From the NCBI GenBank assembly GCA_963776665.1, contig CAVZNQ010000011.1:62001-126000 (forward strand): a stretch of 64,000 nucleotides of DNA. Direction: 5' to 3'. The translations under genes were made by a program, and so were the position numbers. The stretch is from Roseiarcus sp963776665 (lineage in GTDB: Bacteria > Pseudomonadota > Alphaproteobacteria > Rhizobiales > Beijerinckiaceae). This document shows, in pieces, positions 1 to 11,098 of the stretch. The stretch's first letter is position 1. Every line of letters begins with the position of its first letter. The notes under the pieces are model-generated. The model made no database searches, had not been told where the DNA came from, and saw nothing but the letters and a program-made list of their open reading frames with translations.

Positions 1-218
1 AGCTTCGGATCGTGCGGCGCCAGCACCCGGTTGGAGCGCATGGCGTCGAACGGATCGACGATCCGGCGCGTGCGGTCGGGGTCGCGGGTCGCCGTCTGGC
101 CCGCTTCCTTGGCGCGAGCGAGCCGCTCCGGCGTCGCGTCGAGCCGCTCCTGCACGGCGTCGAGCAGCTCCTGCGGCGATTTGCGGGTCCGCTTGACCGG
201 CTTCCGGGCGCCGCTCAA
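1..218 (-). CDS. Hypothetical protein, 3' part outside window
   Basis: An open frame runs from a TTG to the window edge, at least 72 codons. The TTG overlaps the TGA of the preceding gene in the four bases TTGA, which suggests translational coupling. The N-terminus is basic and hydrophilic (KPVKRTRKSPQELL), followed by a charged helix-like stretch and then DPFDAMRSNRVLAP. I see no signal peptide, membrane segment or familiar domain. Together with its partner it diverges from an XRE-type regulator, an arrangement common in phage-derived or regulator-controlled small operons; that link is inference. Function unknown. Confidence 0.45.
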   Translation of the reverse strand, partial: MSGARKPVKRTRKSPQELLDAVQERLDATPERLARAKEAGQTATRDPDRTRRIVDPFDAMRSNRVLAPHDPK

Positions 219-499
219 GAGAACAACTCCCAAAGTTCCGCCCAGGCGAGCTGTTCCGCGAACTCCGCGCCCATCGGGTCCGCGAGGTCGGCGCAGAGCG
301 CCGCCGGCGAGGTGCAGTAGGACTGCTCGACGATCGGAGGGACCAATTTCGGGATGCCGCGCAGGTTGACCTTGACGTCCGCCAGCGGCCCGTCGTGCCA
401 ACGGCGTAAATCCTGGAGATGACGGGCGCAGGCGCGCTTGGCCGCGGTCCGCTCGGTGTCGACTTTGGGCGGTCGGCGGCGGGGTAGGGGTTTGCTCAC
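215..499 (-). CDS. Hypothetical small protein, 94 aa
   Basis: A short basic protein with an N-terminal Arg/Lys/Pro-rich segment (KPLPRRRPPK) and a more hydrophobic C-terminal half ending in WAELWELFS. Family not recognised. The start is chosen at a GTG because an AGGAAGGG Shine-Dalgarno lies 7 bases upstream of it. An in-frame ATG 63 bases further upstream (ending at 562) has no visible ribosome site and would give 115 residues. Its stop overlaps the start of the next gene on the same strand, so the two are probably one operon. It diverges from the XRE-type regulator across an AT-rich spacer. Confidence 0.5.
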   Translation of the reverse strand: MSKPLPRRRPPKVDTERTAAKRACARHLQDLRRWHDGPLADVKVNLRGIPKLVPPIVEQSYCTSPAALCADLADPMGAEFAEQLAWAELWELFS

Positions 500-613
500 G
501 GAGTTGCCCTTCCTGTTCGCGACGGCCCCAGCGGCCCTCGCCAATGTTCTTGTTTTGTTCATTATTTGGTAAAACCGAACCTGCTGTCAAGATTCTGTTT
601 TTTTGAATTGCGG

Positions 614-626
614 TTTTTCGGAAAAA
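614..626. promoter_or_regulatory. AT-rich palindrome in divergent promoter region
   Basis: The spacer between the two divergent units is markedly AT-richer than its surroundings. It contains an inverted repeat with arms TTTTTC and GAAAAA around a single G. This is where a Cro/CI-like regulator would bind to control itself and the opposite operon. Binding is inferred from position and symmetry only. Confidence 0.3.
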
Positions 627-727
627 GAGTTAATCCCGTGAGTCGGCAGGCCTTCCGGGCCGGGACGCGCGCGGGAATGCTCGCGGCCCAAGCCGATGCA
701 CGGGGCACAAAATTCGGAGTTTGAACT

Positions 728-1310
728 TTGACCGTCGATTGGATCCGCGCCGGCCTCAAGAGGACCGGCAAAACCCGCAGCGGCCTCGCCAAGGCGCTCG
801 GCCGCTCGCCTTCCGCCGTCACTGATCTGCTCAACGGCCACCGCCGCCTGCGCGCCGACGAGATCGCGATCGTGTCCGAATATCTCGGCATCGAACCGCC
901 GCGGCTCATCGGCGGGGGGCCGCCGCGGCCGCCCAAGGCGCCGCTGATCGGCTATGTCGGCGCCGGGGCGATCGCTCATTTCTACGCCGATGGCCAGGGG
1001 CCGTTCGACGAGGTCGACGCGCCGATCGAACTCGAAGCCGGCGACGGTCGCGGTCCAAATACGCGGCCATTCGCTCGGCGCGCTGTTCGACAATTGGCTC
1101 GTCTTCTACGACGACATCCGTAATCCTCCCGACGACAGCCTCGTGGGGCGCATGTGCGTGTGCGGCGTCAGCGACGGGCGCGTCCTGATCAAGGCCTTGA
1201 AGCGCAGCCAGAACGCAGGGCTCTGGCACCTGCTCTCCAACACCGAGCCGCCGATCTACGACGTCGGCCTCGACTGGGCCGCGCCAGTGCGGGAAATGCG
1301 CCCGCGGTAG
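728..1310 (+). pseudogene. XRE-family regulator with S24/LexA-like C-terminus, frameshifted
   Basis: The first frame encodes an N-terminal helix-turn-helix of XRE type (residues about 3-55: KTRSGLAKALGRSPSAVTDLLNGHRRL). It then continues as PLIGYVGAGAIAHFYADG, typical of the linker into a peptidase-S24-like domain. After ELEAGDG, near position 1044, homology moves by +1 into the frame reading TVAVQIRGHSLGALFDNW and, further on, RVLIKALKRS, which resembles the S24 Ser and Lys regions. The joined product would be about 194 residues. Either the gene is inactivated, leaving an isolated DNA-binding domain with a nonsense tail ending at 1123, or one base is wrong in the sequence. dapE begins 29 bases downstream on the same strand. 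Confidence 0.75.
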
Positions 1311-1339
1311 CGGGCGCCGCGCGTTTGGGCGCTGACCGC

Positions 1340-2518
1340 ATGTCCGTCCCGCTCTCGGCGCTCGAGATTGCGCGCGCGCTCATCCGCTGCCGGTCGGTGA
1401 CGCCGGAGGACGGCGGGGCTCTGCCCTATTTGCGCGATCTCCTCGCCGGGGCTGGATTCGCGGCCGAACTCGTTACATTCGAGGCCGTCGGGACGCCTGC
1501 GGTCTTGAACCTCGCCGCGCGGTTCGGCGGCGGGCGGCCCAATCTCGTCTTCGCCGGCCATACGGACGTCGTTCCGCCCGGCGACGTCGCGCGCTGGCGG
1601 TTCGATCCGTTCGCGGCGGAGATCGCCGATGGCGAGCTCTGGGGCCGCGGCGCCTGCGACATGAAGGGCGGCGTCGCCGCCGCGGCCGCCGCCGCCTTGC
1701 GCTTCATCGCCAGAAGGCGGTTTCAGGGCTCAATCAGCTTCCTCATTACTGGCGACGAGGAAGGCCCGGCGGTCAATGGCACGGTCAAGCTCCTCGACTG
1801 GGCGCTCGCCAGGGGCGAACTCTACGACCATTGCATTCTCGGCGAGCCGACATGCGTCAGCGCGCTCGGCGATACGATCAAGCACGGCCGGCGCGGCTCG
1901 CTGAACGGGCGGCTGACAATTCATGGCCGCCAAGGCCACGTCGCCTATCCGCAGATCGCGGAGAATCCGATCCGCGCCCTCGCGCCAGTGCTTGCGGCGC
2001 TGCTCGCGCCGCCGCTTGATCAGGGAAACGCCGACTTTCAGCCGTCGAACCTCGAAGTGGTCAGCGTCGATGTCGGCAACCCCGCGGCGAACGTCATACC
2101 CGGAGAGGTCCGCCTCGCCTTCAACGTCCGCTTCAACGATCTATGGACGCCAGAATCGCTCGCAGCCGAAATTACTCGGCGGGTCGGGGCGGCGGCCGGG
2201 GGCGCGCGCACGACGCTCGCCTTCGAGCCGACCAACGCGGTCGCCTTCCTGACCAGGCCGGGGCCGTTCACCGATCTTGTCGCCGCCGCGGTTCTTGATG
2301 TGACAGGGCGCAGGCCCGAGCTTTCGACCGGCGGGGGAACTTCCGACGCGCGCTTCATCAAGAACGCCTGCCCGGTGGTCGAGCTCGGCCTTGTCAACGC
2401 CACCATCCACGCGGTCGACGAGCGGGTCGCGCTCGACGATCTCGAGGCGCTGTCGCGGATCTACGAACGCGCGCTCGAGCTTTATTTCGCCGAGTTCGCC
2501 TCAGCGGCGAGCGCGTAG
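1340..2518 (+). CDS. dapE: Succinyl-diaminopimelate desuccinylase
   Basis: Removes succinate from N-succinyl-LL-2,6-diaminopimelate in cytoplasmic lysine and peptidoglycan synthesis. The 392-residue product has M20 metallopeptidase hallmarks: GHTDVVPPGD with the first metal ligand, GACDMKGG with the bridging Asp, GDEEGPA with the catalytic Glu pair, and GGGTSDARF near the C-terminus. The length is normal for the family. The ATG giving MSVPLSALEIARAL is chosen because the homology begins there; the frame is open further upstream but that part lacks family features. The 3' end overlaps the convergent truA by 37 bases. Confidence 0.93.
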   Translation: MSVPLSALEIARALIRCRSVTPEDGGALPYLRDLLAGAGFAAELVTFEAVGTPAVLNLAARFGGGRPNLVFAGHTDVVPPGDVARWRFDPFAAEIADGELWGRGACDMKGGVAAAAAAALRFIARRRFQGSISFLITGDEEGPAVNGTVKLLDWALARGELYDHCILGEPTCVSALGDTIKHGRRGSLNGRLTIHGRQGHVAYPQIAENPIRALAPVLAALLAPPLDQGNADFQPSNLEVVSVDVGNPAANVIPGEVRLAFNVRFNDLWTPESLAAEITRRVGAAAGGARTTLAFEPTNAVAFLTRPGPFTDLVAAAVLDVTGRRPELSTGGGTSDARFIKNACPVVELGLVNATIHAVDERVALDDLEALSRIYERALELYFAEFASAASA

Positions 2519-3249
2519 TCTACCCTGGCGAGATAGAGCCCGCATGCCGGGGCGACCGGGCCGCAGCGGTTGCGGTCGGCGGCTTCGAGCGCGGCCTTGA
2601 GTTCGCCGCGGGTCCAGCGGCCGACGCCGACCTCGACCAGCGAGCCGACCATCGAGCGGACCTGCCGATGCAGGAACGAGAGCGCGCTCGCTTCGATTCG
2701 AATCTCATCGCCCTCGCGCGTGACATCGAGGCGATCGAGGGTGCGGACCGGCGATTTCGCCTGGCATTGCGCGTCGCGAAAGGTGGAGAAATCGTGCCGC
2801 CCGACCAGCGCCTGGGCGGCGTCGTGCATCGCGCGCGCGTCGAGGCGAGGCTTCACCCGCCAGGCGCGGCCGCGCTCGAGCGCCAGCGGCGCACGGCGGT
2901 TGACGATGCGATAGAGATAGTGGCGAGCCCTGGCGCTGCGCCTGGCGTCGAAACCGGCGTCCGCCCGCTCCGAATTGAGAACGGCGATGGGCTGGGGATG
3001 AAGCAGCGCGTTGAGCCCCTCGCCGAGCCGGAACGGATCCCAGTCGCGCTTAAGGTCGACATGCGCGACCTGGCCCAGCGCATGCACGCCGGCGTCGGTG
3101 CGCCCCGCGCCATGCGCGATCGCGCGCTCAGCCGTGATGGCGAACAGGGCGCCCTCGAGCGCCTCCTGGACCGAAACGCCATTCTCCTGCCGCTGCCAGC
3201 CGACGAACGGCGCGCCGTCATATTCGAGCGTGAGCTTGTAGCGCGGCAT
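2482..3249 (-). CDS. truA: tRNA pseudouridine(38-40) synthase TruA
   Basis: Isomerises uridines 38-40 of the tRNA anticodon arm. The protein has 255 residues, full length. It shows the N-terminal LEYDGAPFVGWQRQ, the catalytic GRTDAGVHA with Asp52, and the C-terminal SFLHRQVRSMVGSLVEVG. In many alphaproteobacteria fmt, truA and dapE are co-directional; here truA and dapE converge and overlap at their 3' ends, which leaves no room for a terminator between them. Confidence 0.95.
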   Translation of the reverse strand: MPRYKLTLEYDGAPFVGWQRQENGVSVQEALEGALFAITAERAIAHGAGRTDAGVHALGQVAHVDLKRDWDPFRLGEGLNALLHPQPIAVLNSERADAGFDARRSARARHYLYRIVNRRAPLALERGRAWRVKPRLDARAMHDAAQALVGRHDFSTFRDAQCQAKSPVRTLDRLDVTREGDEIRIEASALSFLHRQVRSMVGSLVEVGVGRWTRGELKAALEAADRNRCGPVAPACGLYLARVDYALAAEANSAK

Positions 3250-3329
3250 TGGGGCTGTTTACGCGCGGGGCCAAGGCGCGGGAAGGCCCTCGCCCGGTCC
3301 CGGGGTGACGGCGCACGCCGCAAAATGGT

Positions 3330-4478
3330 TCAGAACAGGCTGAGCTGCGCGCTCCCGTCGCTGGCCTCGAGGACCGGCTTCACGAAGAGGTCTGTCCGGA
3401 GCGCCCGCGACGTCTCGCGATAGCCGAGGCGGCGCGCGGCCATCTCGAACCGGCGCCCGATCATCCAGGCGTAGGGTCCCGAGCCGGCCATCCGCCGGCC
3501 CCACTGGGCCTCGTAGTCCTTGCCCTCGCGCATCGATTGCATGAGCGAGACCGCGCGCTTGAGCCGGTCTGGATAGTGGACCTGCAGCCATTCGCGGAAC
3601 ATGTCGCGCAATTCGCCCGGCAGCCTCAGGACGACATAGCTTCCCTCGCGCGCGCCGGCCGAATAGGCGCGGGTCAGGATCGTCTCGAGCTCCTCGTCGT
3701 TGATCGCCGGAATGATGGGCGCGGCCATCACGCCCGCCGGCACGCCAGCGTCGTTGAGCGCTTCGATCGCCTCGAGCCTTTTCTGCGGCGTCGGCGCGCG
3801 CGGCTCCATCTCGCGCGCGAGCCGCCGATCGAGCGTGGTCACGGAGACGAACACCTTGACCAGGCCGTCGCGCGCCATCGGCGCGAGAAGGTCGAGATCG
3901 CGCAGGATGAGGTTCGACTTGGTGACGATGGTCAGCGGATGGCGGGCGCGCTTCAGGACCTCGATCAGCGACCGGGTGATGCGATATTGGCGCTCGATCG
4001 GCTGATAGGGATCGGTGTTGGCGCCGAAGGCGATCGGCGCCGGCTTATACTTGGGCGACGCCAGCTCCCGCTCGAGCAGCTCCGCCGCGCGCTCTTTCGC
4101 GAACAGGCGGGTCTCGAAATCGAGCCCGGCGGAAAGGCCCATGTACGCGTGGGCAGGCCTGGCGTAGCAATAGAAGCAGCCGTGCTCGCAGCCTCGGTAG
4201 GGGTTGATCGAGCGGTCGAACGGGATATCGGGCAACTCGTTGCGGGTGATGATCGCCTTGGGCTTCTCCCAGGTCACCTCGGTCTGAAGCGGCTCGGGCG
4301 CCTCGTCCTGCGTCCAGCCGTCGTCGAAATCCTCGCGCCGCTCGATCTCGAAACGGCCGGAGACGTTGGTCGCCGCGCCGCGCCCGCGCCTGAGCTCGGC
4401 GGGCAGGATGCGTTCGGCGATCGCCTCAGGGCGATGACGCGGATCAGGGACGGAGGGTCGGATCGGGCTCAGGTTCAT
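3330..4478 (-). CDS. PA0069-family radical SAM protein
   Basis: A 382-residue member of the SplB-like/PA0069 radical SAM group. The cluster-binding motif CEHGCFYC (C97, C101, C104) coordinates a 4Fe-4S cluster used to cleave S-adenosylmethionine. The flanking INPYRGC and the downstream GANTDPYQPIE and IVTKSNLI segments are typical. The substrate is unknown for the family; relatedness to spore photoproduct lyase suggests nucleic acid chemistry, but that is inference. The C-terminus is uninterrupted, ending LSLF. It appears monocistronic. Confidence 0.88.
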   Translation of the reverse strand: MNLSPIRPSVPDPRHRPEAIAERILPAELRRGRGAATNVSGRFEIERREDFDDGWTQDEAPEPLQTEVTWEKPKAIITRNELPDIPFDRSINPYRGCEHGCFYCYARPAHAYMGLSAGLDFETRLFAKERAAELLERELASPKYKPAPIAFGANTDPYQPIERQYRITRSLIEVLKRARHPLTIVTKSNLILRDLDLLAPMARDGLVKVFVSVTTLDRRLAREMEPRAPTPQKRLEAIEALNDAGVPAGVMAAPIIPAINDEELETILTRAYSAGAREGSYVVLRLPGELRDMFREWLQVHYPDRLKRAVSLMQSMREGKDYEAQWGRRMAGSGPYAWMIGRRFEMAARRLGYRETSRALRTDLFVKPVLEASDGSAQLSLF

Positions 4479-4666
4479 GGCGATGGACCATAGTGGAAAG
4501 GTAGGAACAAATCATGAACAATAGCAGATAGCTACGGATCATGGCCGCGTCAAGGCCAAACCGCAGACTGAAGTAGCCCGATGATGCACGAGGACGGGCG
4601 AGAAACGGCGCCGGCAAAAAGCTCGCCCGACCTCTTAAAGCGCTCGGCGCAGGCGCGGCGAGCCAG

Positions 4667-5536
4667 TCAATTCGAGAAGGTGTTGCAGGATTTGATGTCG
4701 CCGCTCTTCAAGCCCGCGGTCAGCCATTGCTGGCGCTGCGCCGCCGAGCCGTGGGTGAAGCTGTCGGGCACGGCGTAGCCGCGCGCGGCGGTCTGCAGCC
4801 GGTCGTCGCCGATCGCCTGGGCGGTCGCCAGCGCCCGCTCGATGTCGCCCTGTTCCAGGATCTTCCATTTGTCATTGGCGTGGTTCGCCCACACCCCGGC
4901 AAGGCAGTCGGCCTGCAGCTCGACCCGGACCGAAAGCGCGTTGGCCTGGGTCTGGCTGACCTGCTGCTTCATGTTGTCGACCTTGTCGAGGATGCCGAGC
5001 AGGTCCTGGACGTGATGGCCGATTTCGTGCGCGACCACGTAGGCGTAAGCAAACTCGCCGCCGCCGCCGTATTTGGTCTTCATGTCGCGAAAGAAGGAGG
5101 TGTCGAGATAGACCTTCTTGTCGATCGGGCAGTAGAACGGCCCCATCGCCGACCGCGCGCCGCCGCATCCCGACCGGGTCGCGCCGTCATAGATGACCAG
5201 CGGCGCGGGCTCGTATTTCACCCCGGCCTGCGCCGGCAGCACCTCCGCCCAGACCCCCTCCGTGCCGCCGACGACCTTGGCGAGAAAAACCCGCGTCGGA
5301 TCGTTCGGATCGACCGGGGCGTTCGATTGCGGCGGCGCTTGATTGTGAGTGCCGACGCCGACCATCTCGGCGCCGCTCATCAGGATCTGGGGCGAGATGC
5401 CGGTGAAATAGCTGATGGCGAAAATGACGACGATCGCGCCGATGCCGAGCCCGCCGGCTCCCATCCCTCCGCCGCCGCCACCCTGGCCGCGACGATCCTC
5501 GATATTCGAGGATTGCGGCATGTTTTCGTATTCCAT
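4667..5536 (-). CDS. YpfJ-family neutral zinc metallopeptidase
   Basis: A putative membrane-anchored metallopeptidase of 289 residues. A Gly-rich N-terminus (residues 17-32) leads into one transmembrane helix (about 30-46, GIGAIVVIFAISYF). The zinc site is HEIGHH (H170, E171, H174) in a predicted extracytoplasmic domain, with the third ligand expected in LQADCLAGVWA. The start is the ATG at 5536, preceded by GGAG about 8 bases upstream; the GTG ten codons earlier has no such site. The physiological substrate is unknown for this family. Confidence 0.88.
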   Translation of the reverse strand: MEYENMPQSSNIEDRRGQGGGGGGMGAGGLGIGAIVVIFAISYFTGISPQILMSGAEMVGVGTHNQAPPQSNAPVDPNDPTRVFLAKVVGGTEGVWAEVLPAQAGVKYEPAPLVIYDGATRSGCGGARSAMGPFYCPIDKKVYLDTSFFRDMKTKYGGGGEFAYAYVVAHEIGHHVQDLLGILDKVDNMKQQVSQTQANALSVRVELQADCLAGVWANHANDKWKILEQGDIERALATAQAIGDDRLQTAARGYAVPDSFTHGSAAQRQQWLTAGLKSGDIKSCNTFSN

Positions 5537-5692
5537 GTCCAACTCCGCGGTCGAACGGCGTTTCACGTATGGTTAGCGACCGTAGCAGATCGCTTGCGCC
5601 CTGAGTAGCGGCGAGGGGAGGCCTCTTCGCCGGCCGCCCGAACGCCGCTGGCATCGAGGACCGGACGGCGAGCGTGCGGCGGGCGACGCGAC

Positions 5693-6361
5693 CTAGTGAA
5701 TCTGCGTCGCCGCGTCCTGCCCGCGGGCGAGCTCGATCGTCGTAATCGCGACTAGCATCTCGGCCCGCGACCTGAGGTCCTTGGCTTCGAGCAGCGCCTG
5801 CTTCTCCTTGGGACCGCAAGGACTCATCATCGACAGGCCGTTGACCAGCGCCTCGTTCGACGCCTTCTTGATGTCGCTCCACACCACCTTGATCTCGTTG
5901 ACCTCGGCGAAGCGCTTGAGCGTCTCGAGCAAGTCCTCGCGGTCGACCGCGGCTTCGCCCGCGCCTTCGAGAAAATCCTCCGCGAACGGCGAGTAGTCGG
6001 CGGTTGCGACCCGATAGGGACGCTGGCTCGGCGCTTCAGCAGTCATATGGAACCGCGCGACGCCCATGAGGGTCAGGAAACAGCGGCCGTCCCCGATCTC
6101 GGCATATTGGACTATGCGGCCGGCGCACCCGAGCGGATAAAGCTCCGGCGCCGCGTCGGAGGTTTCCTCCTCGATCGAGGGCTGAATGACGCCAATGAGC
6201 CGCTCGCCCGAGAGCGCGTCGTCGAGCATCTCAAGATAGCGCGGCTCGAACACCGTGAGCTGGATCGGCCGACGCGGCAGCAACAGGGCTCCGGCAAGAG
6301 GAAACAGCGGGATTGTCGCCGGCATCTCGGCCGGTCCGGCGAAGGTGCGGTTCAGTTTCAT
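5693..6361 (-). CDS. LON peptidase substrate-binding domain protein
   Basis: A 222-residue protein homologous to the N-terminal substrate-binding domain of Lon (PUA-like), without the AAA+ or protease parts. Marks are IPLFPLAGALLLPRRPIQLTVFEPRYLEML at residues about 15-45 and GCAGRIV followed by a C-terminal helical segment. It starts 44 bases after the thioredoxin-TPR gene, so they probably share a transcript, and this pairing is common in alphaproteobacteria. A role in handling misfolded proteins is inferred from the domain and its neighbour. Confidence 0.9.
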   Translation of the reverse strand: MKLNRTFAGPAEMPATIPLFPLAGALLLPRRPIQLTVFEPRYLEMLDDALSGERLIGVIQPSIEEETSDAAPELYPLGCAGRIVQYAEIGDGRCFLTLMGVARFHMTAEAPSQRPYRVATADYSPFAEDFLEGAGEAAVDREDLLETLKRFAEVNEIKVVWSDIKKASNEALVNGLSMMSPCGPKEKQALLEAKDLRSRAEMLVAITTIELARGQDAATQIH

Positions 6362-6405
6362 GGCCCTCGACTCAACTTTGGGGCGCGCGTGGCGGCGACT
6401 AGCCG

Positions 6406-7317
6406 TCAAAACCAGATGGCCGACAGCTTGCGCCGCGCGGCGACCGATTCGGGATCCATCAGACCCCAGGCTTCGAACAGCTGCAACAATTGTTTGCGCG
6501 CCGCTTGATCATTCCAACTGCGGTCGCGCCGGATGAGTTCCAGCAACTGGTCAGCGGCGCCCGCCCGGTCGCCCTTGGCCGACAGCGCGACCGCGAGATC
6601 GAAGCGCGCCTGGTGATCGTCCGGATTGGCGGCGACAGCCTGCTCAAGCGGCGCGAGCTCCCCGACGTTCGAGGCCTGTTCGGCCAGGCGGAGCGCCGCC
6701 GAGGCGGCGGCGACCGACGGATCCTGCTCCTTGCCGGCCGGAACCGGGGGCGCCGTTTCCAACAAGGCCTTTGCCTCATTGAGGCGGCCGGCGGCGACGT
6801 GCAGCTTGGCCAGGCCCCCGATCGCCTTGGCCTCGGCCGGATCCTCCGCCAGAACCTCGGAATAGAGCGCAGCGGCCCCCTCCGCGTCACCCTTGGCGGC
6901 CAGCTCGTTGGCCTCGGAGACCAGGGCCGCGGAGCCGCCCTCCAGCGGACCGACGAGCCGCTCGATGAAACCGCGGATTTGGCTTTCCGGCAGCGCGCCG
7001 ACAAACCCGTCGACCGGCTGGCCCTTGTCGAAGGCGATGACGGCGGGAATCGACTGGATGCCGAGCTGGCCTGGGATCTGCGGGTGATCGTCGATGTTCA
7101 TCTTGACCAGCGCGACCTTGCCGCCCGCGTCGGCGACCGCCTTTTCGAGCGCTGGCGCGAGCTGCTTGCACGGACCGCACCATGGCGCCCAGAAATCGAC
7201 CAGCACCGGCTGGCGCGTCGAGGCGGTAAGCACGTCGGCCCGGAACGACGCGGTCGTGACCTCCTTGACGGGGTTCGCTTTGGTTTGAGGCGCGAGCGCG
7301 CCGCCGACATTCGCCAT
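6406..7317 (-). CDS. cnoX: Thioredoxin-TPR co-chaperone (CnoX/YbbN family)
   Basis: 303 residues: a thioredoxin fold at residues about 18-125 followed by TPR-like helices to the end. The active site is WCGPC (C47, C50). In E. coli CnoX the first cysteine is replaced by Ser; the CxxC here resembles the redox-active alphaproteobacterial form, so this protein may both reduce disulfides and act as a holdase delivering clients to GroEL or DnaK. The cis-proline loop SIPAVIAF is present. It is the first gene of a probable two-gene unit with the LON-domain gene. Confidence 0.9.
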   Translation of the reverse strand: MANVGGALAPQTKANPVKEVTTASFRADVLTASTRQPVLVDFWAPWCGPCKQLAPALEKAVADAGGKVALVKMNIDDHPQIPGQLGIQSIPAVIAFDKGQPVDGFVGALPESQIRGFIERLVGPLEGGSAALVSEANELAAKGDAEGAAALYSEVLAEDPAEAKAIGGLAKLHVAAGRLNEAKALLETAPPVPAGKEQDPSVAAASAALRLAEQASNVGELAPLEQAVAANPDDHQARFDLAVALSAKGDRAGAADQLLELIRRDRSWNDQAARKQLLQLFEAWGLMDPESVAARRKLSAIWF

Positions 7318-7398
7318 TTCTTGTCCACTCCAGCCCGGCGGGCGGGCGATGCCCGCGCGCCTCCCGATTTGCCGCCCTAGATGGAGGCGGAAACGCCG

Positions 7399-7914
7399 TT
7401 ATTCAACCGGCGGGTCAGCCCGCGCAAGCGCGACGATCATGGGCTCGTGCCCGGTCGCCCGCAGGAATTTCAGGAGACCAGCGCTGGCAAGCCCCGTTGT
7501 CCTCGTGTTGACCAACGGATGGACGTTGATCCGCTCGTGGCGCATGAGATCTTCATCGAGGACAACGCTGACGCGCCCGGCGCTGTCGTTTATCGCTCCG
7601 AAGGGCGTCACCGCTCCCGGCTTCACGCCCCAGACTTCCTCAAGCAGCTCGGCCGAGCCGAAGGAAACGCGCCCCTGGGCGCCGATCTTCTCATGCACGC
7701 GCTTGAGGTCGATGGAGGCGTCTTCCTCCAGCACAAGCAGAAAAATCCGGCTCTTCTTGTCCTTGACGAACAAATTTTTCACGTGCCCGCCCGGGATGTC
7801 TCCGCGCAGCGCCCGCAAGTCCTCGACCGTATGCAACGGAGGATGGTCGACGGTCTCGGTCGCGACGCCGAGGCCGGCGAGATAGGCAAGGAGGTCTTCG
7901 GGGGAGGCGGACAT
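7399..7914 (-). CDS. Prolyl-tRNA deacylase (YbaK/ProX-type editing domain)
   Basis: 171 residues forming a stand-alone aminoacyl-tRNA editing domain of the ProXp/YbaK group. It hydrolyses misacylated tRNA-Pro (typically Ala-tRNA-Pro) in trans. Visible family features are HPPLHTVEDLR, the KNLFVKDKK segment carrying the conserved Lys, and GVKPGAVTPFGAIND near the binding pocket. Length and ends are normal. It is a monocistronic gene upstream of the thioredoxin operon on the same strand. Confidence 0.9.
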   Translation of the reverse strand: MSASPEDLLAYLAGLGVATETVDHPPLHTVEDLRALRGDIPGGHVKNLFVKDKKSRIFLLVLEEDASIDLKRVHEKIGAQGRVSFGSAELLEEVWGVKPGAVTPFGAINDSAGRVSVVLDEDLMRHERINVHPLVNTRTTGLASAGLLKFLRATGHEPMIVALARADPPVE

Positions 7915-8432
7915 GAGGGGGGCCGGGGAGGTCTGGAGCGGCAGGTTCGATAGCGGTTACGGCGCCGCGCGGCAACATTCTGAAGCGCCTCCGGATGGCC
8001 GCCGCGCCACATGTCGTTGAGGCGGCAGGCGGAAGTTCAGCCGCGCTGGCATGGTCCTAGGTCATACGGGAACACATGGAGGGGTCTCAATGGCTACGAA
8101 AGTTCTGGCGCTGATGGGTTGCTGGCGCTGCGGCGCTTGTTGCAAATCGCCGCCCCGCCGCCTGAGCCTGCGGGCGCGGCCCCGCACCGCCCCATTGTCG
8201 CCGTCCGGCGCTTCCCCAAGACGCGCCGCGGCCGCCGTGCGAGGGCGGTCCCGGACACATCCGACTCAACAAATCGCTGGCGCTCCAGCCCAAAACCTGT
8301 ATAAGCCCCGCATCCGCGCTCTCCCGAGAGCGCGGTTTTTGCATTGCGACCGACCTGGACGACATCCCGGTTCGGCCGTTCTTCGAACAATGAGGCTGGC
8401 TCTGGCCCGCCGCAGATTTAGGGAAAAATCCG
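7915..8432. other. Gene-free stretch before rpsO
   Basis: No convincing protein gene is visible in these 518 bases. An ATG at 8090 has an excellent Shine-Dalgarno (GGAGGGG, spacing 5) and begins MATKVLALM, but then reads into low-quality Cys/Arg/Pro-rich sequence. Removing one base would give a 24-residue hydrophobic peptide that stops quickly. A strong terminator lies at 8314-8340, so something short may be transcribed from this region. The last ~90 bases are the rpsO leader. Confidence 0.5.
8314..8340 (+). terminator. Rho-independent terminator upstream of rpsO
   Basis: A perfect 10-base inverted repeat (CCGCGCTCTC and GAGAGCGCGG, two bases between) is followed directly by TTTTT. The orientation terminates rightward transcription from the gene-free stretch to its left, or acts as an attenuator in the rpsO leader. 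The innermost pairs must open to make a loop. Confidence 0.7.
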
Positions 8433-8702
8433 ATGTCGATCAGCGCCGAGCGCAAGAGCGCGCTCATTAATCAATACGCTTTGAAAGTCGGCGATACGGG
8501 TTCGCCCGAGGTCCAGGTCGCCATTCTCACCGAGCGGATCGCCAACCTGACCGGGCACTTCAAAACCCACGTCAAGGACAATCATTCCCGCCGCGGCCTG
8601 CTCAAGATGGTGTCGCAGCGGCGGACGCTGCTCGATTACGTCAAGAAGCAGGACGAACAACGCTATAAGACCCTCATCGAGCGTCTGGGCATCCGCCGCT
8701 GA
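8433..8702 (+). CDS. rpsO: 30S ribosomal protein S15
   Basis: 89 residues, the standard length, with the signature GDTGSPEVQVAILTERI, HxxDNHSRRGLLKMVSQRR and the terminal RLGIRR. It binds 16S rRNA in the platform and bridges to the large subunit. The Shine-Dalgarno AGGG precedes the ATG. The truB gene usual just upstream in alphaproteobacteria is absent here; instead a terminator precedes the leader. pnp follows, as is typical. Confidence 0.98.
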   Translation: MSISAERKSALINQYALKVGDTGSPEVQVAILTERIANLTGHFKTHVKDNHSRRGLLKMVSQRRTLLDYVKKQDEQRYKTLIERLGIRR

Positions 8703-8933
8703 GGGCGATCCCAACGCGAACCGGGCGCCTGTATTCGTGCGTCTCGACCTTAAGAAACGGGCGGCGGCATCGGCCGACGTCCGCGAACCCAATGCGTGAG
8801 CCTGGCGTCATGGCAGGATCGCAAGGGGCTGGCGTCCGCCCAGCTTCTCGCCGTCTTGCCGGTGACGAGCCCGACATACGGGCGGCATGGGCCGCAGGCT
8901 TTCGCATCCTCAACTCATGCAGGATGAAGAAAG

Positions 8934-11078
<2,145 letters not shown>

Positions 11079-11098
11079 AGGCCGAAACTGGATGGGGA

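Noticed and set aside
8090..8160. Peptide MATKVLALM... with a very good Shine-Dalgarno
   Set aside because: The downstream reading is Cys/Arg-rich without quality and needs a hypothetical one-base change to give a neat short peptide. Mentioned in the gene-free stretch but not called.
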